Assembly: GCF_012395185.1 (NCBI RefSeq)
Contig: NZ_JAAZTU010000006.1
Coordinates: 1-64,000 of the forward strand
Direction: 5' to 3'
From: Vibrio aestuarianus
Lineage (GTDB): Bacteria; Pseudomonadota; Gammaproteobacteria; Enterobacterales; Vibrionaceae
Length of the DNA: 64,000 bases
Every line of letters begins with the position of its first letter. The first letter of the stretch is position 1. The notes below the pieces were generated by a model. That model worked only from the letters and a program-made list of their open reading frames with translations, did no database searches and was not told where the DNA came from. The position numbers and the translations under genes are program-made. This document shows, in pieces, positions 44,609 through 55,126 of the stretch.

Positions 44609-45586
44609 TTAGTCGACCAACTCTCCAGTACCAAAATGTTTGGCTGCATAAATCACACGTTCTTCGGCACTTGGGTAAATAAGAGGTGAGCCCAAACCTT
44701 CAATATGTTGTAAGCGTGGAAGTAGGCCTGCACCATTTGCAATTTGTATCGCAAGACCTGGGCGTGCATTGAGCTCTAGAACCATAGGCCCTTCTTCTTT
44801 ATCCAACACCATATCTGTACCCATATAGCCAAGGCCTGTCATTTCCCATGCACTGGATGCAAGTGTGAGTAGCTTTCTCCAATGAGGTACTTGCAATGTT
44901 GCTAGCTCTTTTCCGGTATCGGGATGTTCAGTAATAGGTAAGTTAAATTGCACTGCGCGCACAGCTTTGCCAGAGGCGATATCGATACCAACCCCAACAG
45001 CACCTTGGTGCAAGTTTGCTTTACCATCTGAAGCCGAAGTCGATAGGCGCATCATTGCCATTACGGGATAGCCTTTAAATACGATGATGCGAACATCAGG
45101 AACACCTTCGTAGCTAAAGCCGTCAAAGCAGTCATCAAACTTAATCAAGTTTTCGACAACCGCTACATCGTTCTTGCCACCCAAAGAAAACAGACCAGCT
45201 AAGGCATTACTAATATGACGCTCAACATCTTCTTCATTGATACTTGTACCCGATGGTTTGGTATAAACGCCATCTTTGTGTGAGGTGATTACTAAAATCC
45301 CTTTGCCGCCACTGCCTCGCGCAGGTTTTATAACAAAACCCGGCCAGCCTTTGACCATATTATGGATACGTTTTACATCGGCTTGATTGCTGATCACACC
45401 AATCAACTTAGGTACGGTACATCCCGCTCGTTCAGCAATCAATTTGGTTTGCAGTTTATCGTCAACCAGTGGATATTTTGAGCGATCATTGTATCGACCA
45501 ATATAACTGTGGTTACGTTTATTCATACCCATAATGCCTTTACGGCGTAACTTAAGTGGCGAGGTGTATTCTGATAGTGAAAACAT
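44609..45586 (-). CDS. RimK-like ATP-grasp ligase (alpha-L-glutamate ligase homologue)
   Basis: A 325-residue ATP-grasp amidoligase related to RimK. The ATP-binding Lys is in FVIKPARGSGGKGILV (K87, glycine loop after it); EDVERHI and VVENLIKFDDCFDGFSYEGVPDVRIIVF follow, and the metal-binding end is GPMVLELNARPGLAIQIANGAG. The family is expected to form a peptide or amide bond by phosphorylating a carboxylate, possibly adding Glu; substrate unknown. No signal peptide, so cytosolic. It is the last gene of a three-gene operon, starting three bases after the upstream stop codon. Confidence 0.82.
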   Translation of the reverse strand: MFSLSEYTSPLKLRRKGIMGMNKRNHSYIGRYNDRSKYPLVDDKLQTKLIAERAGCTVPKLIGVISNQADVKRIHNMVKGWPGFVIKPARGSGGKGILVITSHKDGVYTKPSGTSINEEDVERHISNALAGLFSLGGKNDVAVVENLIKFDDCFDGFSYEGVPDVRIIVFKGYPVMAMMRLSTSASDGKANLHQGAVGVGIDIASGKAVRAVQFNLPITEHPDTGKELATLQVPHWRKLLTLASSAWEMTGLGYMGTDMVLDKEEGPMVLELNARPGLAIQIANGAGLLPRLQHIEGLGSPLIYPSAEERVIYAAKHFGTGELVD

Positions 45587-45589
45587 CCT

Positions 45590-47098
45590 TTAGTCCTCGG
45601 CTAGTGGTTTAAAGCGACGAAGTTCACTTAAGCGGTATCCTGTGTAAGTCCCTAGTAACAAAATAGCGGCCAACACGATAAGTTGTAATCCGATAAAGTT
45701 AAATGTTAAATGCTGCACGTATGAGTTAGTCATACCGAGGTAGATTAATACCGAAGTGAAAAGGGAGCCTCCGCCTTGTAAAAGAACCTCTTTTGCTCCT
45801 TCTTCTTCCCATAGAATCGACATACGTTCGATTGTCCAAGAAAGAATGATCATCGGGAAGAAGGTAATGGATAAACCCTCAGTTAAACCGATCTTAAAGG
45901 CCACTACCGTAAAGACGGAAATGATCATAATAACCGTAATGATTACGGCTGAAATCCTGGCCACTAACAGCAAGTTCAATTTCGATAAATAGCTGCGAAT
46001 GATTAAACCAGTTCCGACAATCAACAAGAAACCGACGATACCGGTTAATAGCTGAGTTTGGACAAAAGAAACGGCGATCAGTACCGGCATAAAGGTACCT
46101 GATGTTTTCAAGCCAATAATTACGCGTAAAAAGACAACAATAAGCGCACCAATGGGGATCAGCATGATAGTTTTAAACATCGCTTGCTCTTCAAGGGGCA
46201 AGCTGTGAATGGAGAAGTTTAAAAGCTTGTCGGCTTCAATTTTGTTATTGGTTGCCGTTTGTGATGACACTTCTTGCGAGAGCATTGTGAAGTGAACTTG
46301 GCTATTTTGACCGCCGATGACATCAAGTAGAGATACGTTCGACTCGTCCCAAACCAATAGGTTTGGATGGGTTGGCTGAGTTCCTGTTTCAGGGTTAAAT
46401 AACAGCCACTGTTTGCCATTCCATATTTGATTCATGTGTTGAATCATTTGGCGTCGACGACCATCCTCCAAAGTAATAACACCAACGACTTTGTTTGGAA
46501 TCTGAGCATAAGAAAGCAATTTTTCCGTCGCCTCAACTTTGGTCATTGTATTCAAAAGCAATGATGAGTTTTGGCTATCAGTATCGTTGAGTGCTTTGAT
46601 TAATTCTCTGGTGAAAGTGATATCGTCTGCCGAACGTCGGTTTGCTTGCTCAATTAAGGCTAGCGCTGCGGCTTCTTCTGGACCATTAAAGGTCGGTTTA
46701 ACCACCGCTTCATCCGTAGGAGGAATTGAGTCGCTATCAGCTTGCGGATCCACCAAAAATTGAGCTTTGTAATAAATAGTTTGTGGACCTTCAGCTTTAC
46801 GAATCGACCATTCTGCGCGTCGGCCTGTGTCAGTTGTAATGTAGGATACGCCGTAACCCGGGGATGATGAGGACTCATTAATTAAGGTGTAGCCGTCCTG
46901 TGTATGAGGTACAGCTAACGAAACTTTCGCCTCTTTATCCATGGCGGTAAATTCGACTCTAGCTTCAATATCCCAAACTTGGCGAGTTTCTCCGGGTGTC
47001 CATGGCACCCCATAGGTCTGATGGCGAAATACACTGAGTGTGATGCCTGCCGCTATCAATAAGAATACTGATAGGTAAAATGGAACTCGTGATGTCAT
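45590..47098 (-). CDS. Inactive transglutaminase fused to seven-TM domain (UUP1-type membrane protein)
   Basis: A 502-residue inner-membrane protein. TM1 is at about 5-22; residues 25-260 form an extracytoplasmic transglutaminase-like domain (ALALIEQANRRSADDITFTRELIKAL; NTMTKVEATEKLLSYAQIPNKVVGVI; WNGKQWLLFNPETG) that lacks a catalytic Cys at the usual place; seven hydrophobic helices follow from about 305 to 490. This agrees with the Pfam pair Transglut_i_TM and 7TM_transglut. It sits between the retropepsin-like lipoprotein gene (14 bases away) and the ATP-grasp ligase gene (3 bases away). A role in receiving or exporting the ligase product is inference. Confidence 0.8.
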   Translation of the reverse strand: MTSRVPFYLSVFLLIAAGITLSVFRHQTYGVPWTPGETRQVWDIEARVEFTAMDKEAKVSLAVPHTQDGYTLINESSSSPGYGVSYITTDTGRRAEWSIRKAEGPQTIYYKAQFLVDPQADSDSIPPTDEAVVKPTFNGPEEAAALALIEQANRRSADDITFTRELIKALNDTDSQNSSLLLNTMTKVEATEKLLSYAQIPNKVVGVITLEDGRRRQMIQHMNQIWNGKQWLLFNPETGTQPTHPNLLVWDESNVSLLDVIGGQNSQVHFTMLSQEVSSQTATNNKIEADKLLNFSIHSLPLEEQAMFKTIMLIPIGALIVVFLRVIIGLKTSGTFMPVLIAVSFVQTQLLTGIVGFLLIVGTGLIIRSYLSKLNLLLVARISAVIITVIMIISVFTVVAFKIGLTEGLSITFFPMIILSWTIERMSILWEEEGAKEVLLQGGGSLFTSVLIYLGMTNSYVQHLTFNFIGLQLIVLAAILLLGTYTGYRLSELRRFKPLAED

Positions 47099-47112
47099 AA
47101 GTTACCCTAGTT

Positions 47113-47862
47113 TTATTTAGTTTCCGAGTGGATGTATTGGCGACTGACATCGACCAACGCGATATCTCGAATAAATTCACGACCTAGCAAGATAGGATGA
47201 CTCATTTGAGAGCGATCAGCTAAAGTGAATTGTGCCTTTTCGTGAATGCTGCCTAGTTTTACCCATAGCTCCACCACCGCACGACGCTCAGTTTCACTAT
47301 TAGTTGACTGACGAATTTTCACGAAACGAATAATAGGGGACTCGATCCAATTACTATCATCGGTGGGTTTGACACCGTCTGAAAGGTGAAAGCGAACCCA
47401 GTTTTTGCCATTGCGTTCAAATTCTTCAATATCAATAGCATTGAGTGATGAAGTTGCTGCTCCCGTATCGACACGAGCATCGAAAGATTGTTTTATCGAG
47501 TCTATGGTGACTTTTTCAACCTCACCCAGCACCACGTCAAAGCGAGACTTTTGAATTGATTGAGTTTTGAGATTCGGTGCTGATTTTTGTGAGACGGATA
47601 CTGAATCGTTTTGCTGAGTTGACGCGCTGAGCGTTTTTATCTTCGCGATTTTTTGGTCGAGTTTCGAGATTTGTTCCTCGAGGTTCTCGATATAATCGTT
47701 CTGGTTACTTAACTGAAGTTCCAGATTGCCCATCGTATTGTTGAGGTTAGATTCAGACGTTTGAATCGCTGCTAGGGTAGCTTGATGGTATTGTTCGCCA
47801 TTGGTCAGTGCGCAGCCTGACAGTAAAGCAATCGCAGCAACGGGTGCTATTCGCTTAAACAT
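47113..47862 (-). CDS. Retropepsin-like aspartic protease lipoprotein (RimK-associated, 'ATP-dependent zinc protease' family)
   Basis: A 249-residue lipoprotein. The lipobox LLSG-C puts the lipidated Cys at 17 with Ala at +2, which favours the outer membrane; residues 28-78 form a coiled coil; residues 107-245 are the PF05618-type domain. The aspartic-protease motif VDTGAATSSL is at 131-140 (D132), with the second hydrophobic strand ILLGREFIRDIALVDV near the end, the plan of a retropepsin that works as a dimer. The old name zinc protease is probably wrong for this fold. It is the first gene of the operon, 128 bases after cmoB behind a terminator. Confidence 0.78.
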   Translation of the reverse strand: MFKRIAPVAAIALLSGCALTNGEQYHQATLAAIQTSESNLNNTMGNLELQLSNQNDYIENLEEQISKLDQKIAKIKTLSASTQQNDSVSVSQKSAPNLKTQSIQKSRFDVVLGEVEKVTIDSIKQSFDARVDTGAATSSLNAIDIEEFERNGKNWVRFHLSDGVKPTDDSNWIESPIIRFVKIRQSTNSETERRAVVELWVKLGSIHEKAQFTLADRSQMSHPILLGREFIRDIALVDVSRQYIHSETK

Positions 47863-47916
47863 TTGCGACCTTATTTTGTTTGGTGGATAAGTGCTTGTAA
47901 ACCCAAGTTTAGCCCA

Positions 47917-47942
47917 TAAAAAAGGATGCGTGAAGCACCCTT
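47917..47942 (-). terminator. Terminator after cmoB
   Basis: On the minus strand AAGGGTGC pairs with GCATCCTT (one G-T pair) around TTCAC, followed by TTTTT. It separates cmoB from the retropepsin-like lipoprotein gene. Confidence 0.75.
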
Positions 47943-47990
47943 AGGCAAGGTTAGTGTTATACATACCACAAAGCGTTAAAACTGTGTCAA

Positions 47991-48962
47991 TTATGGCTTT
48001 TTAGCGACAAGAATGGCACGTCTTGGCGCAGGGTAACCTTCAACCGTTTTTGTTGGATCGTTAGGGTCAAGATAATCCGGCAGTGAATTATGTGTCATCC
48101 ACTGCGTGGTTCGCTGCTCACCCACCGAGGTGACATTTTCATCGACGATACGAACATCCTCAAATCCACATTTTTCTAGCCACATTTTAAGCGCTTTAGC
48201 GGAAGGGAAGAAGTAGACGTTACGCATCTGTGCATAGCGGTCAACGGGAACTAAAACCGCATTTTCGTCACCTTCAATAACCAAGGTTTCAAGGATCAAC
48301 TCTCCGCCAGAGACCAATTGGTTTTTTAATTGAATAAGATGATCTAATGGTGAACGTCGATGGTAAAGCACGCCCATGCTAAATACCGTATCGAACGCAT
48401 TGAGCTCAGGCAATTGCTCTATCCCTAACGGCAGTAAATGTGCTCGTTGATCGTCGCCCAGTAACTTTCGCACCGCCTCAAACTGCACCAAGAAAAGGTG
48501 AGATGGGTCAATACCCACGCATAAACGAGCACCTTCGCCAAGCATGCGCCACATGTGATAACCGTTGCCACAGCCGACATCCAAAACGGAGCGATTATTA
48601 AGTGGTGAAATGTGCGGCAATACGCGATCCCACTTCCAATCAGAGCGCCACTCTGTATCAATATGGATATCATGCAGAGTGTATGGTCCTTTACGCCATG
48701 GGTGAAAAGTCTTAAGTAAGCTTTCCAGTTTTTTTTGCTCACCAATTTCAAGGGGTGAACTATTCGATAGAGTGACTGAATCTTTCAGATCAATATTATC
48801 GGGTATTCCCGCAGGGATCTTGTTGAGCGCTCGTACCCAGCGGTCAAAGTCACCATGTTCAGCGTTTTGCCAGTCCGTCAATTGCTGTGGCAAAATGTTC
48901 AGCCAAGGTTGAAGACGAGTATCTTGGGCGATCAGTTGATAAAAATTGGCAAAGTTAAACAT
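47991..48962 (-). CDS. cmoB: tRNA U34 carboxymethyltransferase CmoB
   Basis: A 323-residue enzyme that transfers the carboxymethyl group of carboxy-SAM to ho5U34 of tRNA, giving cmo5U. The methyltransferase fold has [30 protein letters not shown] (near residue 125), [16 protein letters not shown] (near 197) and the N-terminal family segment [31 protein letters not shown] sequence around 90-115. Length equals E. coli CmoB (323). cmoA is 92 bases upstream on the same strand, the normal pair. Confidence 0.95.
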   Translation of the reverse strand: MFNFANFYQLIAQDTRLQPWLNILPQQLTDWQNAEHGDFDRWVRALNKIPAGIPDNIDLKDSVTLSNSSPLEIGEQKKLESLLKTFHPWRKGPYTLHDIHIDTEWRSDWKWDRVLPHISPLNNRSVLDVGCGNGYHMWRMLGEGARLCVGIDPSHLFLVQFEAVRKLLGDDQRAHLLPLGIEQLPELNAFDTVFSMGVLYHRRSPLDHLIQLKNQLVSGGELILETLVIEGDENAVLVPVDRYAQMRNVYFFPSAKALKMWLEKCGFEDVRIVDENVTSVGEQRTTQWMTHNSLPDYLDPNDPTKTVEGYPAPRRAILVAKKP

Positions 48963-49054
48963 TGTACAAGGTATTCCTAGCGTTGGGTAAAAGCCCTAAA
49001 GACGGCGTAGAGATGGATACTCACACCGTTAGAGAGAATGGGGTAAACATTAAG

Positions 49055-49792
<738 letters not shown>

Positions 49793-49894
49793 TCACGGCG
49801 GCTAGCAAAAGGGCAATGGTTATTCTAATACCCCAAAAAAGGCGCGTATTTTATGAGAAAACCATGCGTCTGTCATTAATCTCAAGCAGTAACT

Positions 49895-50761
49895 TTAAAA
49901 CATGGTGATTTGGTGGTTATTTTTCTGTGCAGGAAATGAAGCCAGTTTGGGCAGCGTAATCTGCTGTTGAAGTTGTTGGTAGAGCTTTAAGGCAAGCTGC
50001 GGAGCTTCGACATTATCTGGCGTATGTATCATTAAGTAAGGCTGCTTACCTTGTGCAATCCATTGTGGCAACTTAGCCATCCAAGGGGTAAAAAAGGGCA
50101 GGTTAGCCTCTAATTCAGGGTGGCCAATAAAGCGAACCATTGGTTTATCCGCAGTGCTAATCGCATGGACCGGTATTTTTGGTTTCTTTTTGTGGGCATC
50201 AATAATGGCTTCTGTCGTCGGTTTTGCCGCAAAAACAGGGCGACTATCCATAATGATCCGATTGGCGTTGGTTTCCAATAACCATTGATTCAATTGTTTC
50301 TCAGCTTCCCCTTTGGCAAAAAATTCAAGGTGTCGTACTTCAATGCCCAAAGGGAAATTGGCAGGGAAATAGGTGCAGAACCTTTTTAAACTAGCGATAT
50401 GTTGCGGGCCGAAAGCTGCGGGTAATTGAATAGTCCAAAGGCCGACGCGATGATGTAATGGCTCCATTAACGTCATGAACGTTTTGAGTTGATCCTGACA
50501 ACCATTCAGCATGTATTGGTGAGTAATGGCCTTTGGCAATTTAAAAGTAAAACGAAAGTGATCACTGGTTGCGGCTTTCCAGTTTTGCACCGTATTGGCA
50601 GAGGGTGATGCATAGAAGGTGGTATTGCCTTCGACGGTATGAAATACGCTGGCATACTTTTCTAGCCGTTGTGCTGCTTGGGTGCCAGAACCATAGAATC
50701 CGCTTTGCCATCTAGGGTGCGACCAAAGAGTGAGCCCCAGTCGTAGTGGTAAATCTGCCAT
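49895..50761 (-). CDS. yecE: DUF72 family protein, YecE-like
   Basis: A 288-residue TIM-barrel-like protein. LRLGLTLWSHPRWQSGFYG at the start, TVEGNTTFYASPSANTVQNW and FRFTFKLPKAITH near residues 42-80, then a C-terminal QPYLMIHTPDNVEAPQLA are the DUF72 hallmarks. Its biochemical role is unknown. It precedes cmoA on the same strand by 111 bases and is divergent from aspS, an arrangement like that of yecE near aspS and cmoAB in E. coli. Confidence 0.85.
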   Translation of the reverse strand: MADLPLRLGLTLWSHPRWQSGFYGSGTQAAQRLEKYASVFHTVEGNTTFYASPSANTVQNWKAATSDHFRFTFKLPKAITHQYMLNGCQDQLKTFMTLMEPLHHRVGLWTIQLPAAFGPQHIASLKRFCTYFPANFPLGIEVRHLEFFAKGEAEKQLNQWLLETNANRIIMDSRPVFAAKPTTEAIIDAHKKKPKIPVHAISTADKPMVRFIGHPELEANLPFFTPWMAKLPQWIAQGKQPYLMIHTPDNVEAPQLALKLYQQLQQQITLPKLASFPAQKNNHQITMF

Positions 50762-51036
50762 AACTACCTTTTATTCACTTTTAAAAGAATTACTCTACGA
50801 GAGTTTTGATGATTTGGATATTTTAACGCTATAATCAGCTCCAATTTTTCGGTTGTATGACTATTTTGGTTGATTATTGGCCTAAAAAGCAGCAACGCTT
50901 GATAAAACACAACAAATTGTATTCTGGAAGGTCGATTTTGCGCATCTTTCAGCGTATAAATGGAACTTTGCGCTGCCGAGACATTGAAGCTCAGTAGCTT
51001 AGAATTGATAACTAATTAGAGATTGGGAAATTCATT

Positions 51037-52812
51037 ATGCGTAGCCATTATTGTGGTCACCTGAACAAGTCCCTCGCAGGACAAACTGTAGAGTTGTGCG
51101 GCTGGGTTAATCGCCGTCGTGATTTAGGCGGTCTTATTTTTGTTGATATGCGAGATCGTGAAGGCATCGTTCAGGTGGTGGTTGATCCGGATATGGCCGA
51201 TGTATTTGAAGTTGCCAACCAACTGCGTAATGAGTTCTGCATTAAGTTGACTGGTGAGGTTCGCGCTCGTCCTGAAAGCCAAATCAATAAAGATATGGCA
51301 ACGGGTGAAGTTGAAATTCTAGCAACGGGTCTTGAAATCATTAACCGTTCAGATGTACTGCCTCTCGATTTCAACCAAAAGAACTCTGAAGAGCAGCGTT
51401 TAAAATATCGCTATCTTGACCTACGTCGTCCAGAAATGAGTGATCGCATTAAACTGCGTGCTAAAGCATCAAGCTTCGTTCGTCGTTTCTTAGATGAAAA
51501 TGGCTTCCTTGATATTGAAACACCTGTGCTTACCAAAGCGACACCAGAAGGTGCGCGTGATTACTTAGTGCCAAGTCGTGTTCACAAAGGCAGCTTCTAT
51601 GCATTGCCACAATCTCCTCAGTTGTTTAAGCAATTGCTGATGATGTCTGGTTTTGACCGTTACTACCAAATCGTAAAATGCTTCCGTGACGAAGATTTAC
51701 GTGCTGATCGCCAACCAGAATTTACTCAAATCGATATTGAAACGTCATTTATGAGCGCCGATCAAGTGCGTGAAGTGACGGAAAAAATGGTTCGTAACAT
51801 GTGGCTTGAGCTACTAAATGTAGACTTAGGTGATTTCCCTGTGATGCCGTATAGCGAAGCGATGCGTCGTTTTGGTAGCGACAAACCGGATCTACGTAAC
51901 CCATTAGAGCTTGTCGATGTTGCAGATCTAGTTAAAGATGTTGATTTTAAAGTATTCTCAGGCCCTGCAAACGATGAAAAAGGCCGCGTAGCGGTTATCC
52001 GTGTTCCTGGTGGCGCTGCATTGACTCGTAAGCAAATTGATAGCTATGCTGAGTTTGTTGGTATTTATGGTGCGAAAGGTTTGGCATGGATGAAGGTCAA
52101 CGACCGCGCTGCAGGTATGGAAGGTGTTCAATCTCCAGTCGCGAAATTCCTTTCTGAGGACGTGGTAAACGGTATTTTAGATCGCACACAAGCAGAGTCT
52201 GGCGACATCATTCTATTTGGCGCGGACAAGGCAAACGTTGTTTCTGAAGCATTGGGTGCACTACGTTTGAAGTTGGGTAAAGACCTAGAGATCACCAATG
52301 ACAAAGCATGGGCACCGTTATGGGTTGTTGATTTCCCAATGTTTGAGGAAGATGACGAAGGCAACCTACATGCTATGCACCACCCGTTCACATCGCCATT
52401 GAATTTAACGGCTGAAGAGCTGAAAGCTAACCCTGCGGTTGCTAACTCTAATGCTTATGACATGGTTCTAAACGGTTATGAAGTTGGCGGCGGTTCGGTA
52501 CGTATTCACAATGCAGAAATGCAATCAACCGTTTTCGATATCCTTGGTATCGATGAAGCTGAGCAAAAACTGAAATTTGGTTTCCTTCTAGACGCACTGA
52601 AATTCGGTACGCCACCGCATGCAGGTCTTGCCTTTGGCCTTGACCGTCTTGTGATGTTGTTGTGTGGGACCGAGAATATTCGTGATGTGATCGCCTTCCC
52701 TAAAACGACCGCTGCAGCGTGTCTGCTAACAGATGCTCCAAGCCTAGCGAACCCAGCTTCGCTGCAAGAGTTGGCTATCGCTGTTACCGCAGCCAAAGAA
52801 AAAGCTGAATAA
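51037..52812 (+). CDS. aspS: Aspartyl-tRNA synthetase
   Basis: A 591-residue class IIb synthetase. It has the OB-fold anticodon-binding domain (about 1-110, [28 protein letters not shown]), the catalytic core with [25 protein letters not shown] (motif 1), [25 protein letters not shown] (motif 2), the bacterial GAD insertion (about 290-420) and [15 protein letters not shown] (motif 3). Length is that of E. coli AspS (590). Monocistronic. Confidence 0.97.
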   Translation: MRSHYCGHLNKSLAGQTVELCGWVNRRRDLGGLIFVDMRDREGIVQVVVDPDMADVFEVANQLRNEFCIKLTGEVRARPESQINKDMATGEVEILATGLEIINRSDVLPLDFNQKNSEEQRLKYRYLDLRRPEMSDRIKLRAKASSFVRRFLDENGFLDIETPVLTKATPEGARDYLVPSRVHKGSFYALPQSPQLFKQLLMMSGFDRYYQIVKCFRDEDLRADRQPEFTQIDIETSFMSADQVREVTEKMVRNMWLELLNVDLGDFPVMPYSEAMRRFGSDKPDLRNPLELVDVADLVKDVDFKVFSGPANDEKGRVAVIRVPGGAALTRKQIDSYAEFVGIYGAKGLAWMKVNDRAAGMEGVQSPVAKFLSEDVVNGILDRTQAESGDIILFGADKANVVSEALGALRLKLGKDLEITNDKAWAPLWVVDFPMFEEDDEGNLHAMHHPFTSPLNLTAEELKANPAVANSNAYDMVLNGYEVGGGSVRIHNAEMQSTVFDILGIDEAEQKLKFGFLLDALKFGTPPHAGLAFGLDRLVMLLCGTENIRDVIAFPKTTAAACLLTDAPSLANPASLQELAIAVTAAKEKAE

Positions 52813-52823
52813 AAATAGTGAGT

Positions 52824-52853
52824 AGGGTGGCGAAAGTCACCCTCTTTATTTTT
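52824..52853 (+). terminator. Terminator after aspS
   Basis: AGGGTG (52824-52829) pairs with CACCCT (52838-52843) around a GCGAAAGT loop, then a T-rich tail. Confidence 0.6.
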
Positions 52854-52931
52854 GGTTGGTTATAAAGCAACCTCGTAATTTGAGTGAGCATGTCTCTCTC
52901 GCCAATTGACTTAGTGACAGGAACCTTTCTT

Positions 52932-53510
52932 TTGGCTCAAATGTATTTCTACTACTCTGCGATGAATGCAGGGAAATCCACAACACTTCTGCAATCTTCA
53001 TTTAATTATCAAGAACGTGGCATGACGCCGGTCATTTTCACGGCGGCGATCGACGATCGTTTTGGTGTTGGAAAAGTAAGCTCACGTATTGGTTTAGAAT
53101 CTGATGCTCAATTATTTCATGCTGAAAGTAATCTTTATCAAGAAATTGAAGCATTGAATAAACAGCAAAAGCGCCACTGTATCTTGGTCGATGAGTGCCA
53201 ATTCTTATCCAAAGAGCAGGTGTATCAATTAACTGAAGTGGTCGATAAACTACACATTCCCGTACTTTGCTACGGCTTACGCACGGATTTCCTTGGTGAG
53301 TTGTTTGAAGGCAGCAAGTATTTGCTTTCTTGGGCCGATAAGCTGGTGGAATTGAAAACGATTTGTCATTGTGGCCGTAAAGCCAATATGGTGATCCGAA
53401 CGGACGAGCATGGTGTCGCGATCGCAGAAGGTGATCAAGTGGCTATTGGCGGTAACGATAAATATGTTTCAGTTTGCCGCGAGCACTATAAAGAAGCGTT
53501 AGGCAAATAG
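52932..53510 (+). CDS. tdk: Thymidine kinase
   Basis: A 192-residue type II thymidine kinase for salvage of thymidine to dTMP. The P-loop is [22 protein letters not shown], the DECQF motif is in [16 protein letters not shown], and zinc-binding Cys are in [11 protein letters not shown] and the C-terminal VSVCREH. The frame is open from 52884, but homology starts at (L)[15 protein letters not shown], so TTG at 52932 with AGGAA eight bases upstream is the likely start, another non-ATG initiation. Confidence 0.92.
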   Translation: MAQMYFYYSAMNAGKSTTLLQSSFNYQERGMTPVIFTAAIDDRFGVGKVSSRIGLESDAQLFHAESNLYQEIEALNKQQKRHCILVDECQFLSKEQVYQLTEVVDKLHIPVLCYGLRTDFLGELFEGSKYLLSWADKLVELKTICHCGRKANMVIRTDEHGVAIAEGDQVAIGGNDKYVSVCREHYKEALGK

Positions 53511-53558
53511 CCCTCCTCCTTGAAGCTGTAGTATATCCGTTGGCCCCAACCGCAGTCT

Positions 53559-53594
53559 TATACAAAGGGAGGTTAGCCTCCCTTTGTATATTTT
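53559..53594. terminator. Bidirectional terminator between tdk and the DUF218 gene
   Basis: A perfect 14-bp stem, 53559-53572 with 53577-53590 (core AAAGGGAGG / CCTCCCTTT), TTAG loop, followed by TTTT. Confidence 0.85.
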
Positions 53595-53596
53595 GG

Positions 53597-54229
53597 TCAA
53601 AGGTTTAATCTCAATAAAGCGTGATACGCTTGCTCGACCTCATCTGGAATAATTTGCTTCGTTTGAAAGCCTTGCTCGGGGTAGGTTTTTATCCTCGAAA
53701 AATCTTCAAGTAGGGCAGTTAATGCCACATCTAAAGTGAATTCCTCGTTGAGGTAATCGAAAAACGATTCGCCAGTCGAGGTCACAACCAGTGATTGGTA
53801 ATGCTCAGGCCATTGTTTTTCGAAAGTCGCAAAGGCTCGGCGTTCCATAAATGGTTTTTGAACCAAAATAATACGCTGTGTTTGTATCGATTTTTGCTGA
53901 AGTAGCTCGTGAGTTAATAGCACGTTCTCACCTGAATTTGTGGCGTGAGTTTCGAGTAGAATATGTTCACTCGGTACGCCTGCATCTTTAGCAATAGCGG
54001 CGAATGTCTCCGCTTCGCTTTTGTCAAAAAGTCCTTCAGTAAAACGACCCTGGCCACCTGAAAACATTAGGTAAGGTGCCAGTTTTTGATGATATAGAGA
54101 GGCCGCATATTCAGCAACACGAATATCATTGCTGCAAAAAACAAGGATAATATCAGCCGGACTGAGTTGTTGCCCCATTTGCATGTATTGCCAGAGCGTT
54201 TCGATATGTTGGTATAGATGTTTACTCAT
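53597..54229 (-). CDS. DUF218 / YdcF family protein
   Basis: A 210-residue soluble DUF218 protein. DIILVFCSNDIRVAEYAASLY, LMFSGGQGRFTEG, ILLETHATNSGENVLLTHELL and RIILVQKPFMERRAFATFEKQWP correspond to the YdcF fold, where the conserved Ser/Gly and Glu-Thr-Asn segments bind a nucleotide-like ligand. Function unknown. No TM segment, in contrast to ElyC, the other DUF218 protein here (34.6 kb). It overlaps the preceding NAD(P)-binding protein gene by eight bases, so the two are translated from one message. Confidence 0.78.
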   Translation of the reverse strand: MSKHLYQHIETLWQYMQMGQQLSPADIILVFCSNDIRVAEYAASLYHQKLAPYLMFSGGQGRFTEGLFDKSEAETFAAIAKDAGVPSEHILLETHATNSGENVLLTHELLQQKSIQTQRIILVQKPFMERRAFATFEKQWPEHYQSLVVTSTGESFFDYLNEEFTLDVALTALLEDFSRIKTYPEQGFQTKQIIPDEVEQAYHALLRLNL

Positions 54230-55055
54230 GGATCGCGAGTGCCTCTAACGTGTTGCCATAGTGGAATTGATAACCTAATTGTTCGATTTTGTTACTCATT
54301 ATGCGTTTATCTGCAATGTCGACAATGGGAGGGAGAGGTGAGTTTAATTGTGCGGCATTCAGCGCTGCTTGATAAAACTCGGCTTTACTGACAGTTTGTG
54401 GTGTCGTGGCATTCACAATTTGATTCGACAATTTTTCCGCAGCAAAAGTCACCACTCCGACAGCATCCTCCAGATGCAACATATTTGCCGGTGCCAATCG
54501 ACTGACTTGCGGCAGGCGCGCCGCAAAGCGTGAGGGATGACGATTCGGGCCAATTAACCCACTACAGCGCACGATAACGTAATTAAGATCAGAATCGATC
54601 ACATATTGTTCGGCTTGGAGCATAATTCGTGCACCATCACTGAAGGCTTCATTTTGTTGTGCCAACAATAATGAGGCATCTTGTTCTAGCATTTCCTTTG
54701 CTACGTTAGGGTACACCGATGTAGAACTGACCATAATTATTTTTTTCACATTGGCGAGTTTGGCTTGCTCAACCAAATATTGCCACTGCATGGGGTAGTC
54801 TTGCCCTTTTCCTTTTCGTAAGCCCGGCGGAAAACAGCCAATAACAATGTCACTGTGTTGCTGAATAAGGTGTTGGGATAAACTGTGATCGCGCTGAGTT
54901 AGATCGCAGCGAAAAGCGTGTAACCTTTTGTCTGTCAGCTCGTCAACACCAGAAAGGGTGGTTCGGCTAGCATAAACATTGTGCGCTTTCGTAGACAGAG
55001 TTTGCGCTAAGGGAAGACCTAGCCAGCCTGTACCGATAATCGTTATTGTACTCAT
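54222..55055 (-). CDS. NAD(P)-binding protein, YeeZ-like epimerase/dehydratase family
   Basis: A 277-residue extended-SDR-type Rossmann protein. The dinucleotide-binding motif is ITIIGTGWLGLPLAQTL (GxGWLG at about 7-12), followed by IVIGCFPPGLRKG, KKIIMVSSTSVYP with the active-site-like Ser/Tyr neighbourhood (SSTSVYP near 113) and RCSGLIGPNRHPSRF. The catalytic YxxxK is not obvious, as in the YeeZ group. Substrate unknown. It is co-transcribed with the DUF218 gene and adjacent to a LysR-type regulator gene. Confidence 0.75.
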   Translation of the reverse strand: MSTITIIGTGWLGLPLAQTLSTKAHNVYASRTTLSGVDELTDKRLHAFRCDLTQRDHSLSQHLIQQHSDIVIGCFPPGLRKGKGQDYPMQWQYLVEQAKLANVKKIIMVSSTSVYPNVAKEMLEQDASLLLAQQNEAFSDGARIMLQAEQYVIDSDLNYVIVRCSGLIGPNRHPSRFAARLPQVSRLAPANMLHLEDAVGVVTFAAEKLSNQIVNATTPQTVSKAEFYQAALNAAQLNSPLPPIVDIADKRIMSNKIEQLGYQFHYGNTLEALAIHE

Positions 55056-55126
55056 GAAACAAGTTCTCCCTAAGTTGTTACATCATTAAATAGAGCTTCT
55101 ACCTTGACCAACGAGTGGTCGTTTTC

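Noticed and set aside
47113..47862. Calling the lipoprotein a zinc protease
   Set aside because: No HExxH or other zinc site is visible, whereas a DTGA aspartic-protease motif is; the old family name appears misleading.
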